This document shows, piece by piece, positions 35,600-44,477 of a stretch of DNA of 64,000 nucleotides. The notes under the pieces were generated by a model that was not told the origin of the DNA, did no database searches, and saw nothing but the letters and a program-made list of their open reading frames with translations. Source of the DNA: Paenibacillus sp. PCH8 (lineage in GTDB: Bacteria; Bacillota; Bacilli; Paenibacillales; Paenibacillaceae); contig NZ_PKQK01000004.1 in the NCBI RefSeq assembly GCF_002968835.1, positions 248,001 to 312,000 on the forward strand, read 5' to 3'. A program made the position numbers and the translations under genes. The first letter of the stretch is position 1; each line of letters begins with the position of its first letter.

Positions 35600-37864
35600 T
35601 TGAATAACACCAAAAGAAGGATGGACCTTGTCCTTCTGCCAATTGTATTATTGGCGGCATTTCTGAATGGATACGGCATCTGGAACGACCAATATGCCAA
35701 TTCCTATTATACGACTGCCGTGGGGAGTATGCTCAGCAACTTCCATAACTTTTTCTATGCATCCCTCGACTCGGCAGGCTCGGTAACTGTAGATAAACCG
35801 CCTGTTGTCTTCTGGATACAGACGGCCTTTGCCTACGTATTCGGATTGCATGGATGGAGCGTTATTTTGCCGCAGGTACTAGCAGGAATTGGTTCGGTAC
35901 TCCTGATTTATTTCATGGTGAAACCTACATATGGCCTTGCAGCAGCACGAATCTCGGCACTTACGATGGCGACAGTGCCTGTCGTGGCGGCAGTCAGTCG
36001 GACCAACAATATAGACAGTATGCTCGTGTTTACACTGCTGCTGGGTTCATGGTTTTTGTTCAAAGGCAGCAAACAAGGCAGTGCGTGGCGTATTCTGGTT
36101 GCCTTTGGGTTAATTGGCTTAGCCTTTAATATGAAAATGCTTCAAGCCTACATGATCCTCCCGGCTTTTTACTTGTTCTACCTGCTTGCATTTCAGGCGA
36201 AATGGAGAAGGAAGATCATACTGCTGATCGGCAGCACAGCGGTTCTGGCCGTGGTTTCCTTATCCTGGGCGGTCACCGTGGATTCTATACCGGAAGATCA
36301 GCGGCCTTATATCGGAAGCAGTGAAACAAACTCGGTAATGGAACTGGCATTTGGATATAACGGTCTGTCTCGCCTAACAGGTCAACAGAACACAGCAGGT
36401 AATGCAGGTATGCCAAACCCCGCTGATCCGGGAAATAATCAAAGCGACAGATCTTCGTCAACATCCGCTCCCGAATCTACTTCCGATTCGACGGGGAACA
36501 GCTCCGCTCCGCCTGGCAACTCACCGGATAATGGTGGTATGGGTGGAATGAACGGAATGACTATCCCAGGCGGTGAAATGCCTAATGGAAGAGACTTCGG
36601 TGGAGGTATGGGCGGCATGTTCGGTACCGGGGAAAAAGGTCCTCTGCGACTCTTCCAGACTGAACTCTCGGGCCAAGCCAGTTGGCTTTTGCCAATCGTA
36701 CTGCTTGGATGCATTGCTATTTTTGCAGGGTTGAGACGGAGAAATATAACCGATAAGCATAAGGAAGCTTTGTTCTGGCTGGCTTGGTTACTACCGGTTG
36801 CTGCTTTCTTCAGTGTGGCAGGTTTCTTCCATCAGTATTATCTGATTATGCTTGCACCTCCAATCGCTGCGCTTACTGGCGCAGGATTTGTAGCCATGTG
36901 GACGGCCTATCGTGAACGTACGGGCTGGCAAGCTTGGTTACTACCAGCGTCTGTACTGCTGACCACCATTTTTGGCTGGTACATCATGCAGGTGTATGAC
37001 GACACCATCGGAGCAGGCTGGTCCATTAGTGAATTAATCGCAGGTATTCTGATCACGCTCATCCTGGTTGTGATGCTTAATCGTTCACATCCATGGAAAC
37101 AGGGCTTGATTATCGCAAGCTTCATGGTGATGCTGATTGGTCCAACCTATTGGGCATTCACGCCAATTACCTATGGTGGTAACAGCATGATTCCGGCAGC
37201 GGGTCCCACTGGGATGTTTGGGGGAATGGGTATGGGAATGGCAATGGGTGACCGACAAGATAACGGCAATGGCACCATGACTCCACCGAATGCATCAGAC
37301 GATACGGATCAACAGATTCCATCTCCAAACAGCGGATCGGATGCTGACAGTGCCGGTACGGAAGCGCCACCGACAACTGGTGGAATCAGCAGTGGTGGTA
37401 TGGGGAATGGGGGAGGAATGCCTATGACTGGTGGCCGGGGCGGAGCTGGAGGTATGAACGAAGAAGTAGATGCCACAACTCTGAATTATCTGAGAGAACA
37501 CAACACGGGCGAAACCTATCTCTTTGCAACCACCAGTTATAATCAGGCGGCACCTTATATCATCGACGAGAATGAAGCAGTGATTACACTGGGCGGTTTC
37601 TCAGGCTCAGATCCGGTGTACACAACGGAAGAACTGGAACAACTCGTCAAGAGTGGGCAAGTGAAGTACTTCATGATTAGTGGCATGGGTGGCATGGGTG
37701 ACCGAGGAGCGAACTCGGACATTAACGATTGGATCAAAGAGCACGGAACCGAGGTTCCAACCTCAGAATGGAAGACAAGCACGGGCACGGATAACACAGA
37801 CACAGGTTTCGGAGCTGGATTCGGATTCGGCGGACAGACCACCTTGTATGAAGTGAAATTGTAA
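35600..37864 (+). CDS. GT39/ArnT-like membrane glycosyltransferase (YkcB-like)
   Basis: The 754-residue protein has about 12 membrane segments with a PMT_2-type N-terminus (NSYYTTAVGSML, TVDKPPVVFW) and a C-terminal soluble domain (TLNYLREHNTGETYLFATTS, ELEQLVKSGQVKYFMISGM). Such enzymes move a sugar from polyprenyl phosphate to an acceptor outside the membrane. Two stretches (about 255-350 and 530-620) are very rich in Gly, Met, Ser and Asn, with repeated GGMGG motifs. The start is TTG 35600, nine bases after AAGGAG. It heads an operon with GT2, GtrA and GalU. Confidence 0.85.
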   Translation: MNNTKRRMDLVLLPIVLLAAFLNGYGIWNDQYANSYYTTAVGSMLSNFHNFFYASLDSAGSVTVDKPPVVFWIQTAFAYVFGLHGWSVILPQVLAGIGSVLLIYFMVKPTYGLAAARISALTMATVPVVAAVSRTNNIDSMLVFTLLLGSWFLFKGSKQGSAWRILVAFGLIGLAFNMKMLQAYMILPAFYLFYLLAFQAKWRRKIILLIGSTAVLAVVSLSWAVTVDSIPEDQRPYIGSSETNSVMELAFGYNGLSRLTGQQNTAGNAGMPNPADPGNNQSDRSSSTSAPESTSDSTGNSSAPPGNSPDNGGMGGMNGMTIPGGEMPNGRDFGGGMGGMFGTGEKGPLRLFQTELSGQASWLLPIVLLGCIAIFAGLRRRNITDKHKEALFWLAWLLPVAAFFSVAGFFHQYYLIMLAPPIAALTGAGFVAMWTAYRERTGWQAWLLPASVLLTTIFGWYIMQVYDDTIGAGWSISELIAGILITLILVVMLNRSHPWKQGLIIASFMVMLIGPTYWAFTPITYGGNSMIPAAGPTGMFGGMGMGMAMGDRQDNGNGTMTPPNASDDTDQQIPSPNSGSDADSAGTEAPPTTGGISSGGMGNGGGMPMTGGRGGAGGMNEEVDATTLNYLREHNTGETYLFATTSYNQAAPYIIDENEAVITLGGFSGSDPVYTTEELEQLVKSGQVKYFMISGMGGMGDRGANSDINDWIKEHGTEVPTSEWKTSTGTDNTDTGFGAGFGFGGQTTLYEVKL

Positions 37865-37938
37865 GAGTGAATCAGATGAACCAACAAACTGACATGGAAA
37901 ACGTGAACGAAGTCCATTGGAAAAGGGAGGGAACGAAC

Positions 37939-38925
37939 ATGGCTCACACATACCGTTACAGCATTATTATTCCCATGTACAACGAGGAAGCGGTGATCGA
38001 GGAGACCTATCGACGTCTGAAGAAGGTCATGGGCAGTACAGGAGAGAGCTATGAACTGTTGTTTGTCAATGATGGCAGTATGGATCGAAGTGCACAGATG
38101 ATCCGTGACTACGCCCGTTGGGACGAGAATGTGAAACTGATTGATTTTGCCCGTAACTTCGGTCATCAGATTGCAATTACTGCGGGTATGGATTATGCAG
38201 CGGGGGATGCGGTGGTTATTATTGATGCGGATCTTCAGGACCCTCCCGAACTGATCCTGGGCATGATTGCGAAATGGAAAGAGGGTTATGAAGTCGTGTA
38301 TGCACGTCGCACCAGTCGAAGCGGGGAAACCCGCTTCAAGAAATGGTCGGCAAGTCTGTTCTATCGTGTACTTCGTGCCTCAACGGATACGGATATCCCG
38401 GTGGATACTGGAGATTTCCGGCTCATGGATCGCAAAGTATGTGATGAGATGAAACGTCTTCCAGAGAAGAATCGTTTTGTTCGCGGTCTGGTCAGTTGGG
38501 TGGGATTTCGTCAGACTGCCATTGAATACGAACGTGATGAACGTCTGGCAGGAGAAACGAAATATCCGCTGAAACGCATGCTGAAGCTGAGTCTGGATGG
38601 CATTACTTCATTTTCGTATAAACCGCTTAAGCTCGCAGGTTATGTAGGTGCAATCCTGTCAATAGGCGGATTCATCTATATGTTAACGGTAATTGTTTCG
38701 GCCATCTTTACGGATTCAACAATTAAGGGATGGCCATCCATTGTGAGTATCATGCTGATGTTTAACGGATTCATCCTGATCATGCTGGGCATTCTGGGCG
38801 AGTATGTTGGTCGAATCTATGATGAGACCAAGGCGCGTCCGCTATACATTGTGAGAGACGTGGTTCAGGCTGATAGCCAGCAAGGGCAATCCCGATTGAC
38901 AGCCCGAGTTGCTCACCATGACTAA
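37939..38925 (+). CDS. GT2 polyprenyl-phosphate glycosyltransferase (GtrB/YkcC-like)
   Basis: The protein (328 residues from ATG 37939, after AAAAGGGAGGG) has a GT2 domain (SIIIPMYNEE, FVNDGSMDRS, VVIIDADLQDPPE with the metal-binding Asp residues, DTGDFRLMDRKV) and two C-terminal membrane segments. It makes polyprenyl-phosphate-sugar from a nucleotide sugar on the inner face. A longer frame from 37867 has no ribosome binding site. The next gene overlaps its end. Together with GtrA and the GT39 protein it forms a three-component glycosylation system. Confidence 0.9.
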   Translation: MAHTYRYSIIIPMYNEEAVIEETYRRLKKVMGSTGESYELLFVNDGSMDRSAQMIRDYARWDENVKLIDFARNFGHQIAITAGMDYAAGDAVVIIDADLQDPPELILGMIAKWKEGYEVVYARRTSRSGETRFKKWSASLFYRVLRASTDTDIPVDTGDFRLMDRKVCDEMKRLPEKNRFVRGLVSWVGFRQTAIEYERDERLAGETKYPLKRMLKLSLDGITSFSYKPLKLAGYVGAILSIGGFIYMLTVIVSAIFTDSTIKGWPSIVSIMLMFNGFILIMLGILGEYVGRIYDETKARPLYIVRDVVQADSQQGQSRLTARVAHHD

Positions 38926-39307
38926 TCGTCTGGTCACACTCTTCAAGTTCGGTATTGTGGGTGTCGCGAATACGGCAGTGGATGCGGTGGTGTTTGCTTT
39001 ACTCGCAGTGGTCGGTGTACCGGTTCTGATTGCTCAAGTAATCTCGTACAGCTGCGGCGTTGCGAACAGTTATTGGCTGAATGGCAGGTGGACTTTTCGA
39101 GATGCGGCACTAGGCGGCGATAGAGCGCAACTTTTTCGTTTTCTAATCACCAATCTCATCGTTCTCGCGATATCAGCCCTGATTCTGATGACTTTGCACG
39201 ACATGCTGGGTTGGAGTGTTGTGATGAGCAAGATACTAGCGACTTTGATAGGAATGGTTCTAAACTATCTGGCCAGCAGATATTGGGTGTTTCGTATAGC
39301 TACTTAG
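38918..39307 (+). CDS. GtrA-family membrane protein
   Basis: The protein (129 residues from ATG 38918; TTG 38909 is also possible) has four hydrophobic segments and the GtrA pattern FKFGIVGVANTAVDAVVF ... ANSYWLNGRWTF ... YLASRYWVF. GtrA-like proteins are thought to flip the polyprenyl-linked sugar across the membrane. It overlaps the GT2 gene by 8 bases, which implies translational coupling. Confidence 0.88.
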   Translation: MTNRLVTLFKFGIVGVANTAVDAVVFALLAVVGVPVLIAQVISYSCGVANSYWLNGRWTFRDAALGGDRAQLFRFLITNLIVLAISALILMTLHDMLGWSVVMSKILATLIGMVLNYLASRYWVFRIAT

Positions 39308-39368
39308 CTGCACACAGTGTGTGGCAATATAAATTGGAAGATGGCAAATGAAAGGAGTTTATGATGAA

Positions 39369-40241
39369 ATGCGAATAAAAAAAGCAGTCATTCCGGCAGC
39401 GGGTCTCGGAACCCGTTTCCTGCCAGCGACCAAAGCACAGCCCAAAGAGATGTTACCGATCGTGGACAAACCGGCCATCCAATACATTGTTGAAGAAGCG
39501 GTGAAGTCAGGCATTGAGAATATCCTCATTGTGACTGGACGCAACAAAAAATCCATCGAGGATCATTTTGATAAATCGGTTGAACTTGAACATTCTTTAT
39601 ATGCCAAGGGCAAACAGTCTTTATTGGAAGAGGTGCAGGCCATCAGCGAGATGGCAAATATTCATTTTATTCGTCAAAAAGAACCACTTGGCCTGGGGCA
39701 TGCGATTGGGTGTGCACGGCAATTTGTAGGAGATGATGCCTTCGCTGTACTGCTCGGAGATGACATTATGGTGTCTGATCCGCCTGCACTTGCACAGATG
39801 GTCCATCTCTATGAAAAGACAGGTAACCAGATCATCGGTGTCCGTCAGGTAGAGGCTGCAGATGTAAGCAAATATGGCATAATTGATTCGAATGGTGCAG
39901 AGGACCGGGTTCACCGGGTCACTAATCTGGTCGAAAAACCTTCCCTTGCAGAAGCACCATCCCGAACAGCGGTAATGGGACGATACATTCTGAAACCTTC
40001 CATCTTTCCCATTCTGGATCAAATCGAGAGAGGGGCTGGAGGGGAATATCAATTAACGGACGCCTTGAAAGAAGTAAGTCAGACGGAGGAACTGTTGGCT
40101 CTTGAACTGGAAGGGCGTCGCTACGATATTGGTGATCAGTTCGGATATATTCAGGCGATCTTGGAGATCGGACTGATGCGCAAGGAATTACAACCCATGC
40201 TGACACCATATCTTCAGAAGCTTGTAACCCAGTGGGCATAG
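39369..40241 (+). CDS. galU: UTP-glucose-1-phosphate uridylyltransferase
   Basis: The protein (290 residues from ATG 39369) has the GalU signatures VIPAAGLGTRFLPATKAQPK and EMLPIVDKPAIQYIVEEAV, then HFIRQKEPLGLGHAIGCA, LLGDDI and VEKPS. It makes UDP-glucose, the likely sugar donor for the GT2 enzyme just upstream, so the lipid-linked sugar may be glucose. AAAGGAG is 11 bases before 39369; ATG 39348 has no site and is rejected. It closes the operon. Confidence 0.93.
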   Translation: MRIKKAVIPAAGLGTRFLPATKAQPKEMLPIVDKPAIQYIVEEAVKSGIENILIVTGRNKKSIEDHFDKSVELEHSLYAKGKQSLLEEVQAISEMANIHFIRQKEPLGLGHAIGCARQFVGDDAFAVLLGDDIMVSDPPALAQMVHLYEKTGNQIIGVRQVEAADVSKYGIIDSNGAEDRVHRVTNLVEKPSLAEAPSRTAVMGRYILKPSIFPILDQIERGAGGEYQLTDALKEVSQTEELLALELEGRRYDIGDQFGYIQAILEIGLMRKELQPMLTPYLQKLVTQWA

Positions 40242-40511
40242 GGATTGAGATGTGAATCAAATTCATAATACCTTTGGCTGCTTCAATCAGGGCTAGAAAT
40301 AGATCAAAATGATTCAATTTGTCTATATCTAGTTACATAAATCCATTTTAGTGAGTTATGAAATTGATTCATGTAGCAGAGGTCTAGATCTGCTGTAGGA
40401 CGGGGTCTCCTCCGTGCCATGGTTCTGTCATAGACTCCAGCATTGTACATTGCTTCCTGTAACGCTACAATGAGCAAGAAGTTCAAGTTGCTCTTTGAGG
40501 GGTGAGGAATC

Positions 40512-41357
40512 ATGAATGAATCTATCATCAGGGACCTTATTAAGTATATGGACGTAGAGGACAACGCCGCCATTCAGTATATTCAGACTGAGCATCGGAT
40601 GAAACTGGGACTCTTTTGGGGAATCAAGGAAGGCAGCCGCGTTCTGGAAATCGGGTGTGGTCAGGGAGATACAACAGCCGTGCTTGCACATCTGGTGGGG
40701 GAGCACGGGTACGTTCATGGTGTAGATATTGCACCAGAGGATTATGGTGCACCGCTGACCGTAGGGGAAGCGGCAGCCAAGCTGCGGAGATCTCCGCTGG
40801 GTCATCGAATTCGAATGGATTATGATTTCGACATTCTAAGTGATCAAGTTCAATTCTCCGAGAATGAGTTTGATGTGATTGTGCTATCCCATTGTTCTTG
40901 GTACTTGAAATCGTTTGACGAACTCGCCCAGATTTTTAGCAAGGTTAGGACGTGGGGACATCAGTTATGCTTCGCAGAATGGGATGCACGAATTACAGAT
41001 GTGAACCAGCTCTCGCACTGGTTATCCGTTCTGATTCAGTCCCAGGTCGAATGTTACAAGGAGAACAGCTTCTCCAATGTGCGCACGCTCTTTACACCGG
41101 AGGATATCCAAGAGCTTGTCTCTGCGGCAGGCTGGACGATTAAGGAAGAGGCTTCAATCCATTCTCCCGAGCTGCAGGACGGTCGCTGGGAAACCGAAAT
41201 GACACTGGCAGAAGCGCCTGTGGAATTGAAATTGCTTCCGATCCCGGACAAAGTAAAAACACTTCTTCTGTCCGAACTGAAATTACTCAGGACACATCAT
41301 ATCTCGGGGCCTGGGAGTCCGCTGGGAACGTATGCGATTGTTGCCAAAAAACAGTAA
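40512..41357 (+). CDS. Class I SAM-dependent methyltransferase
   Basis: The 281-residue protein has the SAM-binding motif VLEIGCGQGDTTAVLAHLVG, the acidic VHGVDIAPED and a downstream FDVIVLSHCSWYL. An extra C-terminal part of about 80 residues follows. The acceptor cannot be inferred. It stands alone, with GAGGGGTGAGGAATC upstream of the ATG. Confidence 0.82.
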   Translation: MNESIIRDLIKYMDVEDNAAIQYIQTEHRMKLGLFWGIKEGSRVLEIGCGQGDTTAVLAHLVGEHGYVHGVDIAPEDYGAPLTVGEAAAKLRRSPLGHRIRMDYDFDILSDQVQFSENEFDVIVLSHCSWYLKSFDELAQIFSKVRTWGHQLCFAEWDARITDVNQLSHWLSVLIQSQVECYKENSFSNVRTLFTPEDIQELVSAAGWTIKEEASIHSPELQDGRWETEMTLAEAPVELKLLPIPDKVKTLLLSELKLLRTHHISGPGSPLGTYAIVAKKQ

Positions 41358-41544
41358 GGAAATAGCTATTTGCAGCAAATTATAAGAAAAAGTTCTGTCG
41401 ACTTACTTTCACAGAAGACAGACCGCGTTTAGCTGAGGTTTTTCTTGGGATAATTGAATTGTTCAGCTCCGCTGAAAACGTATAAATTCCATGATCTAAA
41501 AAAAATGTGTTTACTTCATCACGGTAATTTTGATATTATAATCG

Positions 41545-41853
41545 CAATATCAAATGCGACGAAGAGACGAGTAGATAAAATTCATTCTTTCAAAGAGAGC
41601 TCCGGCAGCTGAAAAGGAGTAAAGAATCTTTTATTGAATAAAGACTCAGAGCAGCACATCGGAACTTAGCATTAAGGGATGGTGTGACAGGAGCTCCTGT
41701 TACAGAGCTAGAGTATGAACGGGATACAGCTACAACATGGTTGTAATCCTTTACTTGAAGAGGCGGATATGGTGACATATCGGCGAATCTGGGTGGTACC
41801 ACGAGAGTTCAATCTCGTCCCTGAGACTATTGTCTTGGGGATGGGATTTTTTT
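41545..41853 (+). promoter_or_regulatory. T-box leader upstream of asd
   Basis: The T-box core GGGTGGTACCACG (41791-41803) pairs with uncharged tRNA acceptor ends in this class. An AGAGAG element and distal loop of Stem I are visible near 41595-41625. The terminator pairs TCTCGTCCCTGAGAC with GTCTTGGGGATGGGA (41813-41846) and is followed by seven T residues. I could not identify the specifier codon with confidence, so the amino acid sensed is open; threonine, methionine or lysine would be logical for asd. Confidence 0.9.
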
Positions 41854-41996
41854 GTTTTTTTCGGAGCTGTGACTACACGCTTTGAAATTGCCTGAATAGT
41901 GTTAATTAAGGAGTCCATTTCATAATACGTTTTTGGTAAGTTATGAGATTGATTCAAAGGGAAGAATTACTCAAACCGAAAGGAAATGATGATTGA

Positions 41997-43082
41997 ATGT
42001 CAGCAAAATTGAAAGTCGGTATCGTCGGAGGAACGGGAATGGTAGGTCAGCGTTTTGTGGACCTGCTCGATCAACATCCATGGTTTGAAGTTACAGCAAT
42101 TTCTGCAAGCGCCAATTCGGCAGGTAAAACTTATGAAGAATCCGTACAGGGCAGATGGAAACTCGCTGTTCCCATCCCGGAAGCCGTTAAAAAGATTATG
42201 GTGCAGGACGCTTCGCAAGTTGAAGCATTTGCAAGCCAGGTTGATTTTATATTCTGCGCGGTGGATATGAAAAAAAATGAAATTCAAGCCCTTGAAGAGG
42301 CTTATGCAAGAACAGGAACACCCGTCGTTTCCAATAACTCGGCTCACCGCTGGACGGCTGATGTACCTATGGTTGTTCCTGAGATTAATCCAGGGCATCT
42401 GGACGTCATTGAAGCACAGAGAAAACGTCTGGGCACCAAAACCGGATTCATTGCAGTGAAACCAAACTGCTCGATTCAGAGCTATGTGCCAGCACTGCAT
42501 GCCTTGCGTGAGTTCAACCCGACTCAGGTCGTGGCTTCCACGTACCAAGCGATCTCGGGAGCGGGTAAAAACTTTACCGATTGGCCTGATATGCTGGACA
42601 ACGTCATTCCATACATCGGTGGCGAAGAAGAGAAGAGTGAACAGGAGCCACTACGGATCTGGGGTAGCATCGAAAATAATCAGATCGTCAAAGCTTCTGC
42701 TCCTTTAATTACGACACAATGTATTCGTGTTCCGGTAACGGATGGACATCTGGCTACGGTTTTTGTTAACTTTGAGAAAAAACCAAGTAAAGACGAAATT
42801 CTGGATCGTTGGTTGCAGTTCAAAGGTCGCCCACAGGAGCTGGCTCTGCCAAGCGCACCAAAACAATTCATTACGTATTTTGAAGAAGAGAACAGACCGC
42901 AGACGAAACTGGATCGTGACATCGAACGTGGCATGGGTGTTTCCACAGGCAGACTGCGCGAAGATTCTCTGTATGATTACAAATTCGTAGGCTTGTCCCA
43001 CAACACGCTGCGCGGAGCCGCCGGCGGTGCGGTTCTGATTGCGGAACTGCTCAAAGCTGAAGGATATATCCAGCCGAAATAA
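41997..43082 (+). CDS. asd: Aspartate-semialdehyde dehydrogenase, archaeal/fungal-type
   Basis: The 361-residue protein has the NADP motif GIVGGTGMVGQRF, SNNSAHRW, the catalytic Cys158 in VKPNCSIQ, and the late RVPVTDGHLATV with the catalytic His. The length and SNNSAH motif fit the longer archaeal/fungal class rather than the shorter class common in Bacillus. It makes aspartate semialdehyde for lysine/diaminopimelate, threonine and methionine. Control is by the T-box upstream. The AAAGGA is about 12 bases before the ATG. Confidence 0.92.
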   Translation: MSAKLKVGIVGGTGMVGQRFVDLLDQHPWFEVTAISASANSAGKTYEESVQGRWKLAVPIPEAVKKIMVQDASQVEAFASQVDFIFCAVDMKKNEIQALEEAYARTGTPVVSNNSAHRWTADVPMVVPEINPGHLDVIEAQRKRLGTKTGFIAVKPNCSIQSYVPALHALREFNPTQVVASTYQAISGAGKNFTDWPDMLDNVIPYIGGEEEKSEQEPLRIWGSIENNQIVKASAPLITTQCIRVPVTDGHLATVFVNFEKKPSKDEILDRWLQFKGRPQELALPSAPKQFITYFEEENRPQTKLDRDIERGMGVSTGRLREDSLYDYKFVGLSHNTLRGAAGGAVLIAELLKAEGYIQPK

Positions 43083-43136
43083 AAACACCTCATGAGGAGA
43101 GGCGAAATTGCCTCACTGAATAGAATAGATTACATG

Positions 43137-43164
43137 AAAACCATCACTTGTTGATGGTTTTTTT
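43137..43164 (+). terminator. Rho-independent terminator after asd
   Basis: CCATCA-cttgt-TGATGG flanked by AAAA and TTTTTTTG. A further 8-bp hairpin, CGCCGACA-gaat-TGTCGGCG, lies at about 43240-43259 without a T-run. Confidence 0.8.
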
Positions 43165-43314
43165 GTGCCTAAGTAAGGTTGTTAAGGTCAGTCCTACGCT
43201 AACCTGTAGCAAGATCACAGAAGATATAGCGACGAAAAACGCCGACAGAATTGTCGGCGCCGTTTGGTACTTCATACGAAAAGACAAGACAAAAAGCCAT
43301 TTTAAAATACAATG

Positions 43315-43590
43315 CTAATCTGTGCCCAGATGGCTCCTGCCGGGCATTGGCCCGAAGCTATGGTTACAGGCAGGCTGCGACTCTTCAATCGGGATGACGG
43401 GCAATAGTTCACATCCTCGCGATTGGTTTCCCAATTGACTGGATTGGTCATATCTGGGATGCGTTGCTCCAAAATAGCCTGAAAGTCGATATATAACCAT
43501 TAATTGATTATTTTTAATATGCACAAATGAAGCTATAAGATGCTCTTGAGTTTGTCGCTATTGCGGCAATACAGGAGCATTTTATTAAAT
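43315..43590 (+). ncRNA. Candidate structured RNA ending in an intrinsic terminator
   Basis: The segment contains several nested complementary pairs: CCCAGAT (about 43325) with ATCTGGG (about 43465), CCTGCC with GGCAGG, and CAATCG with CGATTG. A terminator-like hairpin follows (ATGCTCTTG with CAGGAGCAT around TTGTCGC/GCGGCAA, 43540-43586) with TTTTATT. It ends 143 bases before a small membrane protein gene. It does not fit any riboswitch consensus I know, so it is listed only as a candidate leader or small RNA. Confidence 0.4.
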
Positions 43591-43732
43591 TAATATGGGA
43601 AATATTTCATTGTAAATTCATGAGAATTAAGGTATTTTTATTTACGGTAAACGTTTCTTCTGAAGTTCAGAAGGATATTTCCTTAGAAGGTAGATTTTTT
43701 AAAAAAAGATGAAGAAAGGAGGACTTTATATT

Positions 43733-43993
43733 ATGCAAGCAGTTCCTAATCAAGCCTTACATAAAGCAGGACCAAAGCCCGTCAGTTTTGGTAGTTGGAT
43801 GCTTACGTTGTTCCTTATGATGATTCCGATTGTTAATATTATCATGTTGTTTGTTTGGGCATTCGGGGATTCGAATCCTTCCAAAGCCAATTATGCCAAA
43901 GCAGCGTTGTTATGGGCAGCTATCGGAATTGTAATCTATATTCTTATCATGGTTTTGGGTTTAACAGCAGTCCTTTCAGAAACTAACTACTAG
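43733..43993 (+). CDS. Small two-helix membrane protein
   Basis: The protein (86 residues from ATG 43733) has hydrophobic segments at about residues 22-42 and 58-80 with a short polar loop (GDSNPSKANYAKA) between, like many uncharacterised small membrane proteins of Firmicutes. GAAAGGAGG is 11 bases upstream. A start at ATG 43709 overlaps that site and is less likely. The function is unknown; the structured leader candidate upstream may regulate it. Confidence 0.7.
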   Translation: MQAVPNQALHKAGPKPVSFGSWMLTLFLMMIPIVNIIMLFVWAFGDSNPSKANYAKAALLWAAIGIVIYILIMVLGLTAVLSETNY

Positions 43994-44041
43994 GTTTACG
44001 AAAAGTAGCAGGATCATAGAAAGTATAGCAATAGCAATGCC

Positions 44042-44459
44042 AAAGGGGCTGTCTCAACAGCCCTTCAAAAGAATATGGATGAAAAACCATAACATCAACG
44101 CATGAAAAAGGGACGAAGCAGAGATTCATTCTGCCTTGTCCCTTTCGTGTTTTGTTGAGCACTTTGGCTAACGAACTGAGGTGACCCTATTGGGTGCATT
44201 TCAGTCCATTTGAAAATGTAACGAATCTGAGAAGCGCTATTTTCATGTTTTATGCGTGAATTCGCCTTTTATCCCAGTTTTCGGACGTAATAGCGTCGCT
44301 GAGATTCGTTACGTTTCTCACCTCTCCCAAATCACTAAAATAAGGCGTGTGAGATCCCTTAGAACATGGCATGGTTCTCTATATGGCTGTGGAGATTTAG
44401 AGAAGTTCCAACTTAACTAGCTTAGGCGTATGGAGGAAGCCTTTTGAGACAACCCCTTT
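44042..44459. repeat. Family B inverted-repeat element (418 bp)
   Basis: The ends AAAGGGGCTGTCTCAA and TTGAGACAACCCCTTT are inverted repeats with 15 of 16 matches. Inside are the AAAGGGACGAAGCAGA hairpin shared with 2960-3011 and a larger imperfect hairpin from GTAACGAATCT (about 44218) to AGATTCGTTAC (about 44310). There is no coding capacity. The left end alone (AAGGGGCTGTctcaACAGCCCTT) also forms a terminator-like hairpin after the 43733 gene. Confidence 0.65.
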
Positions 44460-44477
44460 TAATTGTTGCAGTATATT

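Noticed and set aside
41560..41790. Assignment of the T-box specifier codon
   Set aside because: Several triplets near the expected place in Stem I are possible and the pairing could not be settled by eye.
43315..43524. 69-codon minus-strand frame
   Set aside because: It has no ribosome binding site and falls within nested complementary segments; the region fits structured RNA better than protein.
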